64,000 nt of DNA, from assembly GCA_964631235.1 (NCBI GenBank), contig CAZVZX010000002.1:62001-126000 (forward strand). Direction: 5' to 3'. Source of the stretch: JARKPK01 sp964631235 (GTDB taxonomy: Bacteria > Planctomycetota > Planctomycetia > Pirellulales > Thermoguttaceae). Both the position numbers and the translations under genes were made by a program. The notes beneath the pieces were generated by a model that was given only the letters and a program-made list of their open reading frames with translations, ran no database searches and had not been told where the DNA came from. Shown here piece by piece: positions 1-8,448 of the stretch (position 1 is the stretch's first letter; each line of letters starts with the position of its first letter).

Positions 1-417
1 GAACAAGACGGCATCGTGAAACTTATGCAGAAACACGCGTTCGATGCGCGCCGGAAAGGTCAACAAAAAGAGGGTTTCACGCGAACGAAACAGCGAGCTG
101 TAAAGGATGATCCCCGACGAGAAGAAAAGCATCAGCAACAGCGCCGCAAAGAACATGCTGATAATGGCGCTGACGGTTTGCAGATAGAGATCGGGCGACA
201 GATTGACCGAGCCGAGAAACCGCAGCCCGTCGACAAACATCAGGAACAATCCCAGCCAGAGCAACGCGCTCAGCGCGACGATGAGGGCGGCGCGGAGGCG
301 GGCCTCGGCCATCACTTGGCGCACGATGCTGCGGACAATGCGCCAGCGAAGCACGCGGAACGCGCGCAATTCCGATTCGGCGGGCAGCAGTTCGTCAGCG
401 GGAGTCGCAGTGGCCAC
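1..417 (-). CDS. ABC transporter permease, N-terminal part (cut by left edge)
   Basis: The minus strand is open for 139 codons from a GTG at 417 to the window edge. It encodes a hydrophilic, basic lead of about 40 residues, then a strongly hydrophobic segment (ALIVALSALLWLGLFLMFV), a loop, and a second hydrophobic segment (SAIISMFFAALLLMLFFSSG). A cytoplasmic stretch with paired Arg and Glu follows. This is the usual start of an ABC-2 type exporter permease. It lies directly after the ATPase gene, 8 bases past its stop, in the same orientation, so it is the natural membrane partner of that ATPase. No ATG precedes the GTG in this frame; a CTG 12 bases upstream is an alternative. The substrate cannot be told. 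Confidence 0.7.
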   Translation of the reverse strand, partial: MATATPADELLPAESELRAFRVLRWRIVRSIVRQVMAEARLRAALIVALSALLWLGLFLMFVDGLRFLGSVNLSPDLYLQTVSAIISMFFAALLLMLFFSSGIILYSSLFRSRETLFLLTFPARIERVFLHKFHDAVLF

Positions 418-425
418 GGCAGTTG

Positions 426-1235
426 TCAGGATTTCGATATTCCCTCGCTCTTGCAACCGGAATCGCGTTCCCTGTCGAGAATTCTCCATTGTTCAATACG
501 CGCTGGACGCCCGTTCGATTCCGTCAACTCCAAGAACATCTGTTCCAGCGACGAATGCGGAAGCGACAGCTCGGCTTGCAGTTCGGCCAGTGTGCCCAGG
601 TAACGCAATTCGCCGCGATCGACGATGCCGATCCGATCGGCGATTTGCTCGGCGATGTCGAGGATGTGCGTCGAAAGGAACACGGCCACGCCCGAGGCGG
701 CCAACGCGCGCAGCAGGTCTTTCACCATGCGGACGCTGGGCGGGTCGAGGCCGACCATCGGCTCGTCGATCACCAGCACCCGCGGATCGTGCAGCAATGC
801 CGAAGCGAAGACCAATCGCTGTTTCATCCCGTGCGAATAGGTCTCGGTGAGCGTGTCGAGGAATTCTGTGAGTTGAAAACGTTGCGACTCGCGGAGAATG
901 CGTTCTTCCGACTCTTCGCGGGAGAGCCCGCGCAACGAAGCGGCGAACTCGAGAAACTCGCGGCCGGTCAACTTCTCGTAGAGGAAGACGGAGTCGGGAA
1001 TGTAGCCCAAACAGCCCACGGCCTCTCGGACGCGATCGACGACATCATGGCCGCAGACACGGATCGAACCTTCGTCGGGCCGCAGCAGCCCGACGAGCAT
1101 CTTGATGGAGGTCGTCTTTCCAGCGCCGTTGCGCCCTAACAGCGCGAACACCTCGCCCGGCTGTACCGACAAGTTCAGCCCGCGAACGGCGACTTTGCTG
1201 CCGTAGCGCCTCGTGACATTGCAGAACTCGATCAT
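426..1235 (-). CDS. ABC transporter ATP-binding protein
   Basis: A 269-residue ABC ATPase that should energise the adjoining permease. Visible motifs are Walker A GRNGAGKTT (34-42), a signature loop in the variant form SHGMKQ (134-139) where LSGGQ is usual, Walker B VLVIDEP followed by a D-loop GLDP, and an H-loop histidine in FLSTHILD. The SHGMKQ variant is common in exporter ATPases of the gliding/CcmA/NatA type. The chosen ATG at 1235 overlaps the TGA of the upstream gene as ATGA, which indicates translational coupling. A start 39 bases further upstream is possible but lies wholly inside the upstream gene. Confidence 0.9.
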   Translation of the reverse strand: MIEFCNVTRRYGSKVAVRGLNLSVQPGEVFALLGRNGAGKTTSIKMLVGLLRPDEGSIRVCGHDVVDRVREAVGCLGYIPDSVFLYEKLTGREFLEFAASLRGLSREESEERILRESQRFQLTEFLDTLTETYSHGMKQRLVFASALLHDPRVLVIDEPMVGLDPPSVRMVKDLLRALAASGVAVFLSTHILDIAEQIADRIGIVDRGELRYLGTLAELQAELSLPHSSLEQMFLELTESNGRPARIEQWRILDRERDSGCKSEGISKS

Positions 1236-2143
1236 CGCCGCGGCAATCCAAGCTCCAGTTTTCGTTGCAGGCATTCCCTGGTTTCATCGGCGTCCATCCG
1301 CCGGAAGGTCAGGGCCATATCGAACAGCCTCATTTCCTGTTGCAGCACCGCACCATCGTCGCGCACCCATAATCGTCCTCGGGCTCGTTCGCGGCCCGTT
1401 CCCAAACCGTCATCGGCGCGATACTCGACGACCCATGCCAGCAGGTTCTGTCCGCCCCAACTGATCGGCTCGCGCCGATCCACCACCGCATGAAGGATTT
1501 CCATCGCCTGATGAGGCTGCAACGGATTATACACCGGCACCGTCCAAGTTTGTCCCTCGCGGAGACCGGGCAAATGAGTTTGCGGCGAAAGAATGTCGCC
1601 CATCACGGCCTTTGGCGGCAAGGCCACAACGCGCTCGATCGGCTGCGGCAGTCGCGAACCGGTAACGGTCAATTGCACCTGCGAGCCTTCGACAATTCCT
1701 CGGAGCCGGACCCACCGCTCTCGCTGATAGTAGAGGCTGGAATCGAACTCCATCAGGTTGCCCAATCCGTCGATGCGAACGACGCTTTGGGTGTCCAAAT
1801 ACAGATGCTGCGGGATCACAGTGCGCAGCAGCTCACCCATCGCCCCTGGCCTGCCGTTAAAGAGCGCGGCGGCGTCGAGCCGCACACAGCTTTCGATTTC
1901 CACCGGCCCTTCGCGGGATGGATGCGTTTCGCTGAGCGCCCAGCCGAGGGGCTTGCCTTCGCACGCTAGCACCCAGCCAACCGTCGGTTCAGTCCGCTGA
2001 GCTTCGACAATCCGTTGATAGTCGGGCGGGGTGCCGATCAGCCAGTCGGGAAGCACTTTGGCGACGATCAACCAGCCCATGGTCGCCAGCCAAAGCAACA
2101 CGACGCTGACGTTATACCAACGACTCGACAACATCGACGCCAC
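1232..2143 (-). CDS. Membrane-anchored hypothetical protein, first gene of the ABC exporter operon
   Basis: 303 residues. One hydrophobic helix near the N-terminus (about residues 12-28, VVLLWLATMGWLIVAKVL) is followed by a soluble, probably extracytoplasmic domain rich in beta-type sequence. No catalytic motif was recognised. The stop codon overlaps the ATPase start (ATGA), so it is almost certainly made together with the ABC exporter and may be an accessory or substrate-binding component. I do not recognise the family. Confidence 0.75.
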   Translation of the reverse strand: MASMLSSRWYNVSVVLLWLATMGWLIVAKVLPDWLIGTPPDYQRIVEAQRTEPTVGWVLACEGKPLGWALSETHPSREGPVEIESCVRLDAAALFNGRPGAMGELLRTVIPQHLYLDTQSVVRIDGLGNLMEFDSSLYYQRERWVRLRGIVEGSQVQLTVTGSRLPQPIERVVALPPKAVMGDILSPQTHLPGLREGQTWTVPVYNPLQPHQAMEILHAVVDRREPISWGGQNLLAWVVEYRADDGLGTGRERARGRLWVRDDGAVLQQEMRLFDMALTFRRMDADETRECLQRKLELGLPRR

Positions 2144-2689
2144 CTGCGGGAAACATGCTCCGAACCATTCAACAGCCGCCGCGCCCGAACCGATCGCTTG
2201 CGGTGCTGCAATTACGCTCCGATAGCCCGAGAACCGGCTTGGGCCGAAGGCGCGGCTTGCGGGCTTGAGGGTTGCCTATTTTCGCTTCGTTCTCCGGATT
2301 GCCGTGGCCGTCGCCCAACGGCCTCGCCGTTGCCGTGTCGCACTGATTTTGGCCCCACTGGACTCCAGCCGACCGGCGGATTCCCCGGTTTCGACATTGC
2401 ATCCGACGGCCTTTATGTAGATGATACCGCTTCAGTGCCGTTCTTTCCATTGTCGTGTTCCGAGGAGGCGCCGGAGGCGCGAACGGTCGCTGTTTGCGTC
2501 TCGACGCGAGATCTTCGGAAAACGGTGCCGCGCAGAACGGGCCTTCGGTCCACTGTCAATGGCCGAACGACATCATCAGCCCATCGTTGATCGGGTGAAG
2601 TGCCCGATCGGCCAGGGGGCCGAGTGGAAATCGGAAACGCTGTTTCGCTTGGGTTAATAACGCGATCTACGGAAGCACGGAGGCCGCCG
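2144..2689. other. Gene-free spacer between divergent genes
   Basis: Spacer between the ABC operon (minus) and the cyclophilin gene (plus). It should carry both promoters. Open frames here have no homology I recognise and no convincing ribosome binding site. Confidence 0.5.
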
Positions 2690-3358
2690 ATGATTTCGCT
2701 CCGCAGGACTGTTGTTTTTCTGTTAGGGTTGGCAATCGTTTGGTCTGCCGGCTGTTCGAAGACGGACACGAGCCAGGCCGACCCGACGACGCCACCGACC
2801 AACGCTGCGGCCTCGATTCCGGGGCCGGCGCCCGGCCAAACCGCCGACCCGCTGCATCCGGTGGTGCTCATCGAGACCAATCTCGGCGCGATCACGGTGC
2901 GGCTCGATGCCGAGAAGGCCCCCCTGACGGTGGACAACTTCCTTAGCTACGTCGATAGCGGCTTCTACAATCAGACGATCATTCATCAGATATTCAAAGG
3001 GCAGGGGATCATGGCCGGCGGTTATGGGATCGACTTGGTCGAAAAGCCGACCCGTATTCCTATTCGTAACGAAGCACACAACGGGCTGAAAAACCGGCGC
3101 GGCACCTTGGCCATGGTGCGGAGTGCCGATGCCGTCGATAGCGCCCGCAGCCAGTTCTTCTTCAATCTCGCCGACAACGACGCCCTCGATCACCGCGATC
3201 GCACGCCCGAGGGCTACGGTTACTGCGTATTCGGCGAGGTGATTTCCGGCATGGAGGTGCTCGACAAGATCGCCGAGCTGCCGGTGCACGACACCCCTCA
3301 ACTCGATTCGACGCCGACGCAACCGGTCGTCATCAAACAGATTCGCCGTTCGCGCTGA
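2690..3358 (+). CDS. Lipoprotein peptidyl-prolyl cis-trans isomerase (cyclophilin type)
   Basis: 222 residues. The N-terminus is a lipoprotein signal (MISLRRTVVFLLGLAIVWSA) with lipobox SAGC and lipid-modified Cys22, followed by a Pro/Ala/Thr-rich linker. A cyclophilin domain starts near residue 60: IETNLGAITVRL, then APLTVDNFLSYVDSGFYN, then a conserved core including RSQFFFNLADND and the closing VFGEVISGMEVLDKI. It probably speeds proline isomerisation in secreted proteins at the membrane surface. The start was chosen because ACGGAGG precedes the ATG at a normal distance and because it places the signal peptide at the N-terminus. The upstream in-frame extension lacks this. Confidence 0.92.
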   Translation: MISLRRTVVFLLGLAIVWSAGCSKTDTSQADPTTPPTNAAASIPGPAPGQTADPLHPVVLIETNLGAITVRLDAEKAPLTVDNFLSYVDSGFYNQTIIHQIFKGQGIMAGGYGIDLVEKPTRIPIRNEAHNGLKNRRGTLAMVRSADAVDSARSQFFFNLADNDALDHRDRTPEGYGYCVFGEVISGMEVLDKIAELPVHDTPQLDSTPTQPVVIKQIRRSR

Positions 3359-3488
3359 CCCTTTAGTTGCGTTGGCAACGTGCGAACGAGGATCGGCACG
3401 CGGGCTGCTTTGCGCGGGCGAACAGAGTACGCGGCCGTTTCGTTCGGCTGTCGCGATAGATGGCCCTGGGCCGTTGCAAGAGCGGCGA

Positions 3489-4145
3489 CTATTGGGCCAA
3501 TAGTCGCTCGATCTGCTGCTGCATGTCGCGTTCTACGCCGGGGCGATAGCCCACCCACACGGCGCGAATGATTCCCTGGCGGTCGATCAGGATTGTTGTC
3601 GGGTAGCCGGCGAACTGTTCGAGTTCGTCGAAGGCAAGACGGGTGACTTGATTGGGATCGGCATACGTCGGCAGATCGAGCCGGCTTGCCCGCAAATGCC
3701 GCTCCGTCTCTTTGCGAAGCGATTCCAACTCTTCATTGAGCCCGCGCGGGCAGGAAACGGCCAAGATTGCCACATCGTTTCGCTGCGCGTAGTGCCGATG
3801 CAATTCGGCGATGTGCGGCAGTTCTTCGCGGCACGGCGGGCACCACGCGCCCCAAAAATTAACCAGTGCGACCTTGCCGGCCAAGTCGGCCAACGTGATG
3901 CGCGCGTCGCCGCCGGTTAGTTGGACGAGTTCGAGGCGGGGCAGCGCGCGGCCCACGGCTTGGCTTCGGGTGGGTTCGGCTTGCTGTTGCATCAGGGGCC
4001 AAAGCACCATTCCCACAACCAATGCCAAAACGACAACGGCTACCAACAACCCGACAAGCACCGCAAGCACCGTAACGCAGCCCCCGGACGATTGAGCCTT
4101 AGGCGGGTCAAACGGCATGTTCGAGTAGCTCGAAAGATCGGCCAT
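3489..4145 (-). CDS. TlpA-type membrane-anchored thioredoxin
   Basis: 218 residues. After about 22 polar residues comes one long membrane helix (about 23-50), then a thioredoxin-like domain with WCPPC (Cys102 and Cys105) in the context NFWGAWCPPCREELPHI. It contains the AhpC/TSA-TlpA features LADLAGKVALVNFW and ILIDRQGIIRAVWVG near the end. It is expected to reduce disulfides in the periplasm or paryphoplasm. The start at 4145 has a GAGG seven bases upstream; the longer frame adds 28 residues with no such site. It lies 93 bases downstream of the cysteine-free thioredoxin-like gene in the same orientation, so the two may be cotranscribed. Confidence 0.92.
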   Translation of the reverse strand: MADLSSYSNMPFDPPKAQSSGGCVTVLAVLVGLLVAVVVLALVVGMVLWPLMQQQAEPTRSQAVGRALPRLELVQLTGGDARITLADLAGKVALVNFWGAWCPPCREELPHIAELHRHYAQRNDVAILAVSCPRGLNEELESLRKETERHLRASRLDLPTYADPNQVTRLAFDELEQFAGYPTTILIDRQGIIRAVWVGYRPGVERDMQQQIERLLAQ

Positions 4146-4238
4146 GACAGCCTCGCATTGCGATAGCAAGGGGTTTTTTGAAACAACAAAGTGGTTGGTC
4201 GCGTCCGGTCGGCAATGACTCCGCGACACGACACTTCG

Positions 4239-4877
4239 TCAATATGCCGACAGCGCAGCGGAAAGCCTCGCCAGCGGGCGATTCCCCCAAACGACCGGCG
4301 GCCCTGTCCAATAATCGAGCAATTGTCCGCGCGCGTCGATCAACAACATCAGCGGGGGCGATGCGTTCGCGGTGGCCTCGGCGGCCGCGCGGCCTGTGAC
4401 GCCGTTCTGATCGACAAAGCCGATGCGCTCCAATTGGAGCGGGCGCAGCAACACGGCCGATTCGTAATGCGCCGCGCTGACGCTTCCCGCCGAGCCATTA
4501 TCGGGAAGGGCCACACAAAAAGTTCGCAATTGTGTGCGGCCGCCGTAGCGTCGCTCGGCCTCGGCCAGCAACGAAACCCCCTGCAACACGGAATCGCTTC
4601 CGGGACGCCACAAGAGCATCAGACAAACGCTGCCTTGAAGATCCTTCGACGTAACGATTGGGCCGTTATGGGAAATAGGGCGCAGCAAAACTGACGAGAG
4701 GGTTCGTTGCGGCGCGGGGGCATCGGCGCGATCGCCGTCAACGGCCGCATATGATCTGAGCAGCAGAAGACCGACAATCGCCAGCGGCGCCGGCCACAGA
4801 AATCGAAAAAGACTCCACGCCCGGAATGTCTCGGATGGTCGTCGTGCTTCATGTCGAACGCGCAAAGGGATAGGCAT
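4239..4877 (-). CDS. Membrane-anchored thioredoxin-like protein without catalytic cysteines
   Basis: 212 residues. One membrane helix (about 24-41) precedes a domain with the layout of the neighbouring TlpA-type protein: a LxDLQGSVCLMLLW strand, a helix, an alanine-rich middle, and LMLLIDARGQLLDYWTGP near the end. Where the active site WCxxC should be, it reads WRPGSDS (Trp90 on), so the redox pair is absent. It may serve as a binding or scaffold paralogue of the downstream TlpA protein. The family assignment rests on fold-level similarity and the neighbour, so it is only moderately secure. Confidence 0.65.
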   Translation of the reverse strand: MPIPLRVRHEARRPSETFRAWSLFRFLWPAPLAIVGLLLLRSYAAVDGDRADAPAPQRTLSSVLLRPISHNGPIVTSKDLQGSVCLMLLWRPGSDSVLQGVSLLAEAERRYGGRTQLRTFCVALPDNGSAGSVSAAHYESAVLLRPLQLERIGFVDQNGVTGRAAAEATANASPPLMLLIDARGQLLDYWTGPPVVWGNRPLARLSAALSAY

Positions 4878-5464
4878 TTATTTGATTTGATCAGTAGGGC
4901 ATAGGTCCGGGCGGTTACTAGCCGTGCGTGCCGTTGGCAGCGTCCCCGGGCCTTGCGGGTTGGTGGGCATCGGTCGTTGCGGACTTTTCCTGTTCTATCG
5001 GCGATAACCGAGCCGAGTCATTGGCCCCAAAACAACTCGCAACGGTCGATCGATAGAGAACATCATAACTTGAAATGATTTGCGACGAAAGGCGACGGTG
5101 CCGCGATCGAGCGATATCGCAGCTAACGGCCCGGTGAAAAAGTCGCCCTCGGATTTGCGGCCGTGTGCAATTTCCGCAGAATTTGCAGGCCGAATCTGTG
5201 GGATTCGTGTTTTTTCAATGGGCTGCCAAGGCTTTGGCGAAAGCTGTTTCAATCCGCCGGCAGCGTTGAGAATCGGGCCGAAGTGGTGGAGAGCTGCTTG
5301 CCTCAGTCGGAGTTGCAGGGCAGACACACTCGGTGCTGCCCCCCGAAAAAGCCCGGCTGCGGCCGCGTTGTTCGCGCTTGGCGAGGCTTCTATATTGGGT
5401 GTTGTCTTTGTTGTTGATGAACGCCGCTGTGGTGCAATGGGCCGAGTTTGCCGAGGAATATCCC
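4878..5464. other. Gene-free spacer
   Basis: Between a minus-strand and a plus-strand gene. Open frames on both strands lack recognisable domains. I see no RNA gene or clear promoter. Confidence 0.4.
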
Positions 5465-6037
5465 GTGAAGCGGTTTGAAGTGGAACAGAAGTTCTGGGTC
5501 GATGATCTTGCGCTGCTTCGGCGGCAATTGGTCGAACGCGGCGTCGTGCTCGATCCTCCGCTGGAAGAGAGCGACCGCTATTTCGCTCATCCGGCCCGCA
5601 ATTTTGCCGAAACAGACGAGGCGTTGCGCATCCGAAACAAGCAGGGCAAGGTGTTCTTGACATATAAGGGGCCGAAACTCGACCTGCCGACCAAGACCCG
5701 ACACGAAATCGAGTTGCCGCTGGGCGAGGGTGAACCCGTTGCCCTTCAATGGCGGGGACTGCTGGAAACGTTGGGATTTCGACCGGTAGCCGAGGTCCGC
5801 AAGCGGCGCGAAAAAGGGCGGATTCCGCACGCCGACCGGGTCGTTGAGATTTCTCTAGACGATGTCGTCGGGCTGGGGACCTTTGCCGAGTTGGAAGTGG
5901 TCGTCGCTGCCGACGATCTTGCGCAAGCCCAAACGGTGATTATCAGCTTGGCCGGCTTGCTGGGCCTCAGCAAAGTCGAGCGGCGGAGCTACCTTGGGCT
6001 GTTGCTCGAACGAACTGCCCCCGGCCAACCGGCGTGA
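5465..6037 (+). CDS. CYTH-domain protein (class IV adenylate cyclase / thiamine-triphosphatase-like)
   Basis: 190 residues starting at GTG. The N-terminus carries the defining ExExK signature as EVEQK (Glu5, Glu7, Lys9). Conserved blocks follow: YFAHPARNFAETDEALRIRN, KVFLTYKGPKLD, TRHEIELPL, and an E-x-E-type acidic strand FAELEVVV. CYTH enzymes bind triphosphates in a beta tunnel; members act as adenylate cyclases, thiamine triphosphatases or inorganic triphosphatases, and the sequence does not decide which. The GTG is preceded by GAGG at eight bases and puts the ExExK motif at the very N-terminus as in the family. Upstream in-frame codons would add unrelated residues. Confidence 0.9.
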   Translation: MKRFEVEQKFWVDDLALLRRQLVERGVVLDPPLEESDRYFAHPARNFAETDEALRIRNKQGKVFLTYKGPKLDLPTKTRHEIELPLGEGEPVALQWRGLLETLGFRPVAEVRKRREKGRIPHADRVVEISLDDVVGLGTFAELEVVVAADDLAQAQTVIISLAGLLGLSKVERRSYLGLLLERTAPGQPA

Positions 6038-6157
6038 ACGATTGTCTTCGTTGAATCCGAGATCTATTGAACCGGAAAAGTCGTCCGACCGTCACTCCAA
6101 CCGACCAACCAACAAACCGACTGATTGCGCGGCGACTCTTGGTGGCCCCACTCTCCA

Positions 6158-6829
6158 CTAGTATCTAATCCACGCGATCGCAAAAACGATAAAAGGCAGC
6201 GCTAAGATGATGAGCACAACGAACAGAAGGACCTTTAGGAACAACAGCGCGAAGGATGCTGCCGGAGAGTCCTTCGGCTCGTCTTGATCTTGATTCGAAC
6301 GGGCCAAGGCGAAACCAAGCAGGCTCGGCCGCAAGGAAACGATGGCCAAGACGATTAAGATCAGCCGTCCGATCGACCACAGCCAATCGGTCCACGGCTT
6401 TCGCCGCTTTGCGCGTGGGCGCAGTCGCGGGCGGTCATAAGACTCATCGCATCTCGGCCGCGAGGGCGACCTTGCCGCCGTGCTGCGGTCGGCCATCGAC
6501 GGGGTGGCCGGCGTGGGCGTCGGGCGCGAGAGCTCTTCGGAGAACCAATCCTCAAGGTTGTTCCGTGCTGCTACCCCCGGATTTCCCGTCTTCTCGGAAG
6601 ACATTCCGGCGACCGACAGGGTCGGGTTTTCGGATCGGTGCGGCAGCGCCGGTTGGCTGGGGGCCCTGCCGCTCTTCGCCAACGGCTGCAACGACGCTCG
6701 GTCGTCTTTCTTCGTCGCGGCGGGAACCTGAGCCACACTGCCGCAGCCCGGGCACTTGACGCGCCGCCCGGCATGTTCGTCCTTCACCCGGAGCGTTCTA
6801 CCACACCGGCAGGAGAACTCGATGGCCAT
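6158..6829 (-). CDS. Zinc-ribbon membrane protein
   Basis: 223 residues. The N-terminus is a small zinc ribbon of the kind frequent in planctomycete proteins: CRCGRTLRVKDEHAGRRVKCPGCG is summarised here as CxC near residues 7-9 and CPGC near 26-29. A polar, low-complexity middle (about 40-140) is followed by two hydrophobic helices at the C-terminus (about 145-168 and 190-220). The zinc domain should be cytoplasmic. No enzyme domain is visible. GAGG lies upstream of the ATG. Confidence 0.75.
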   Translation of the reverse strand: MAIEFSCRCGRTLRVKDEHAGRRVKCPGCGSVAQVPAATKKDDRASLQPLAKSGRAPSQPALPHRSENPTLSVAGMSSEKTGNPGVAARNNLEDWFSEELSRPTPTPATPSMADRSTAARSPSRPRCDESYDRPRLRPRAKRRKPWTDWLWSIGRLILIVLAIVSLRPSLLGFALARSNQDQDEPKDSPAASFALLFLKVLLFVVLIILALPFIVFAIAWIRY

Positions 6830-7081
6830 GGTTTGCCCTCGCGGAACGATTGGCTGCGACCTTTCGATCGGCTTGAAGACAGACGACCCTTGTTGATGTC
6901 GATCACTCCGGGATCATATCACAGCCGACGCCGAATTGGCAAGATAATTAGAGTCCATCTGAAGTGTTACTATCTGCGAGGGGTTGCATAATTCAACGAC
7001 AAGGCGCTGGAGCTTTGGGCGATGCGGGTTTCGTCAGACAAAAACGACATTGCGGCCGAGCCGCTGCGGCGCCGCCCGAGT

Positions 7082-7408
7082 TCAGTCGTAGTGAACGGCG
7101 AGCCAGACGGTCGGTTCGGTTGTGCTCGTCGATTCGACGCGATGCCGCCGATGGGCAGCGATCAGAACATAGTCGCCCGGCCGGAGCCGGTGCGATTGTT
7201 TCTCGTCTTCAAACCGCAGTTCGGCCTCGCCCGAAATCAGCACAACGAATTCGTGTTGCGGTTGATCGTACCAGAAGCCCGACGGGCTTGCCTGGCCGAA
7301 CGAAACGATCCGTTCGATTCGAACGCGTCGGCCCGCGGCAAGGGGTTGAAAGACCTCGGCCGCTCGAGCGTCGGGAAGATTCCTCAACAGGTTGCCCACC
7401 GGTTCCAT
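7082..7408 (-). CDS. Cupin-domain protein
   Basis: 108 residues, a single small cupin barrel. The blocks HEFVVLISGEAELRFEDE and HRLRPGDYVLIAAHRRHRV match cupin motif 1 and motif 2 (G-D-Y-V-x-I-x-x-x-x-x-H). The histidine and glutamate ligands needed for a metal are partly present (Gln-His-Glu in the first motif). Proteins of this size are often phosphate-loop-free sugar or signal binding cupins; the substrate is unknown. No good ribosome binding site was seen before the ATG. Confidence 0.85.
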   Translation of the reverse strand: MEPVGNLLRNLPDARAAEVFQPLAAGRRVRIERIVSFGQASPSGFWYDQPQHEFVVLISGEAELRFEDEKQSHRLRPGDYVLIAAHRRHRVESTSTTEPTVWLAVHYD

Positions 7409-8448
7409 CGAATGAGGTCCTCAGCGTGCCCGCGGGTTGTTGTCAAAGAAACGGAAAACACGTCGCTCGATCCGCTGATTGGTATTGAAGCCGGTCCACG
7501 CACTCAGCCGAACGCCCGAGAGCAAAGCATCGGGGCCGGCAGCGTCGAAAACGATGATCGAGCCGCTTTTCTTGATTTCTTGTCTCCTTGCCTCGAAACG
7601 GCCGGTCTGGGGCGGAACTCGACCAAAGCGATCATAATCGAGGCCGAATAGACCGGAAAGCGGTTTCCACGGACGGATCACGCAATCGGCAGCGTTGCTC
7701 TATTGGCGGCTGCTTTCCCCCGGTTGTGGGAGCCTATTTGGCCGCTCGACGGCTGCGTGTGCCGAGCGACGATCTGTTCGTTCGGCCCGCGACTTCCAGT
7801 GTTTTTCGAACGCGGGCGGAATGGGCCCCGGCAAACGCTGATATACGCCTCGTGCCGTCATCATCAACAGGCCAAATTGCGGAAAACGATGAGAAGCCAT
7901 CGCTCAATCTGTCGGCCGCGAGGTACGCATCGCGAGCCGGTTGGACGGCGGTGGGCCCAGGCGGCCTGTGGCCGCTCGATTCGTTCTGTCGCCTCGAAAG
8001 GAAATCCGTGGCGCTGTGTTGCATCGGCGGTGGTTTGGGACGATACTATCCGCAGTCGGCCTGCGGCTTGTCCCGGGGAGGTATCTGTCCACGGGCCGAC
8101 ACGACCTCCGATGGCTTGGCCGTCGTCTCGTGTTCGAACGCTTCTCTTTTTGTTGGCGGTGACGGGCTAAACGGGGCTCCGATGCAGGGGGCGGTCGCAG
8201 GGGCAAACGAGGGTTGGCAGATGCGGATGACGCGGCCGTTTCGCGCGCTGCTTTTCGCGGTACTGATCAGAACAAGCGACACAATCGAGTGATACAAGGG
8301 GCAGGGCGTCGGCGATCGCGTCGGCCGAGGAAATCGGTTGTGCGATTGAGCCGGTTCCGGTTTTCCGTCATTCCCAATTCGCTGGGGCGGTAAGGTTTGT
8401 GCGAGATCGAATTGTCGCGTTCGCGGCCTTTTTCGGAAAGGTAATCCA
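7409..8448. other. Long spacer with repeat copy D
   Basis: About one kilobase without a convincing gene. It contains one copy of the dispersed element at 7651-7743. A minus-strand frame 7421-7681 (86 codons, GTG start) ends 12 bases before the cupin gene. It reads protein-like near its end but has no recognised domain and crosses the repeat, so it is not called as a gene. Confidence 0.5.
7651..7743 (+). repeat. Dispersed ~90-bp element, copy D
   Basis: On the plus strand it shows the blocks CGGTTTCCACGGACG, ACGCAATCGGCAGCGTTG, GGCGGCTGCTTTC, TTGTGGGAGCCTATTTGG in the same order as the reverse complement of copy A (60511-60610). One frame translates as RFPRTDHAIG then LLAAAFPRLW, the same pattern as the GH5-like protein's RFHRGRNAIG and AAAAAFAILW. 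Confidence 0.75.

Noticed and set aside
7588..8292. A 234-codon plus-strand frame in the long spacer
   Set aside because: Arg/Ser/Cys-rich, no domain, no ribosome site, and it runs through repeat copy D.
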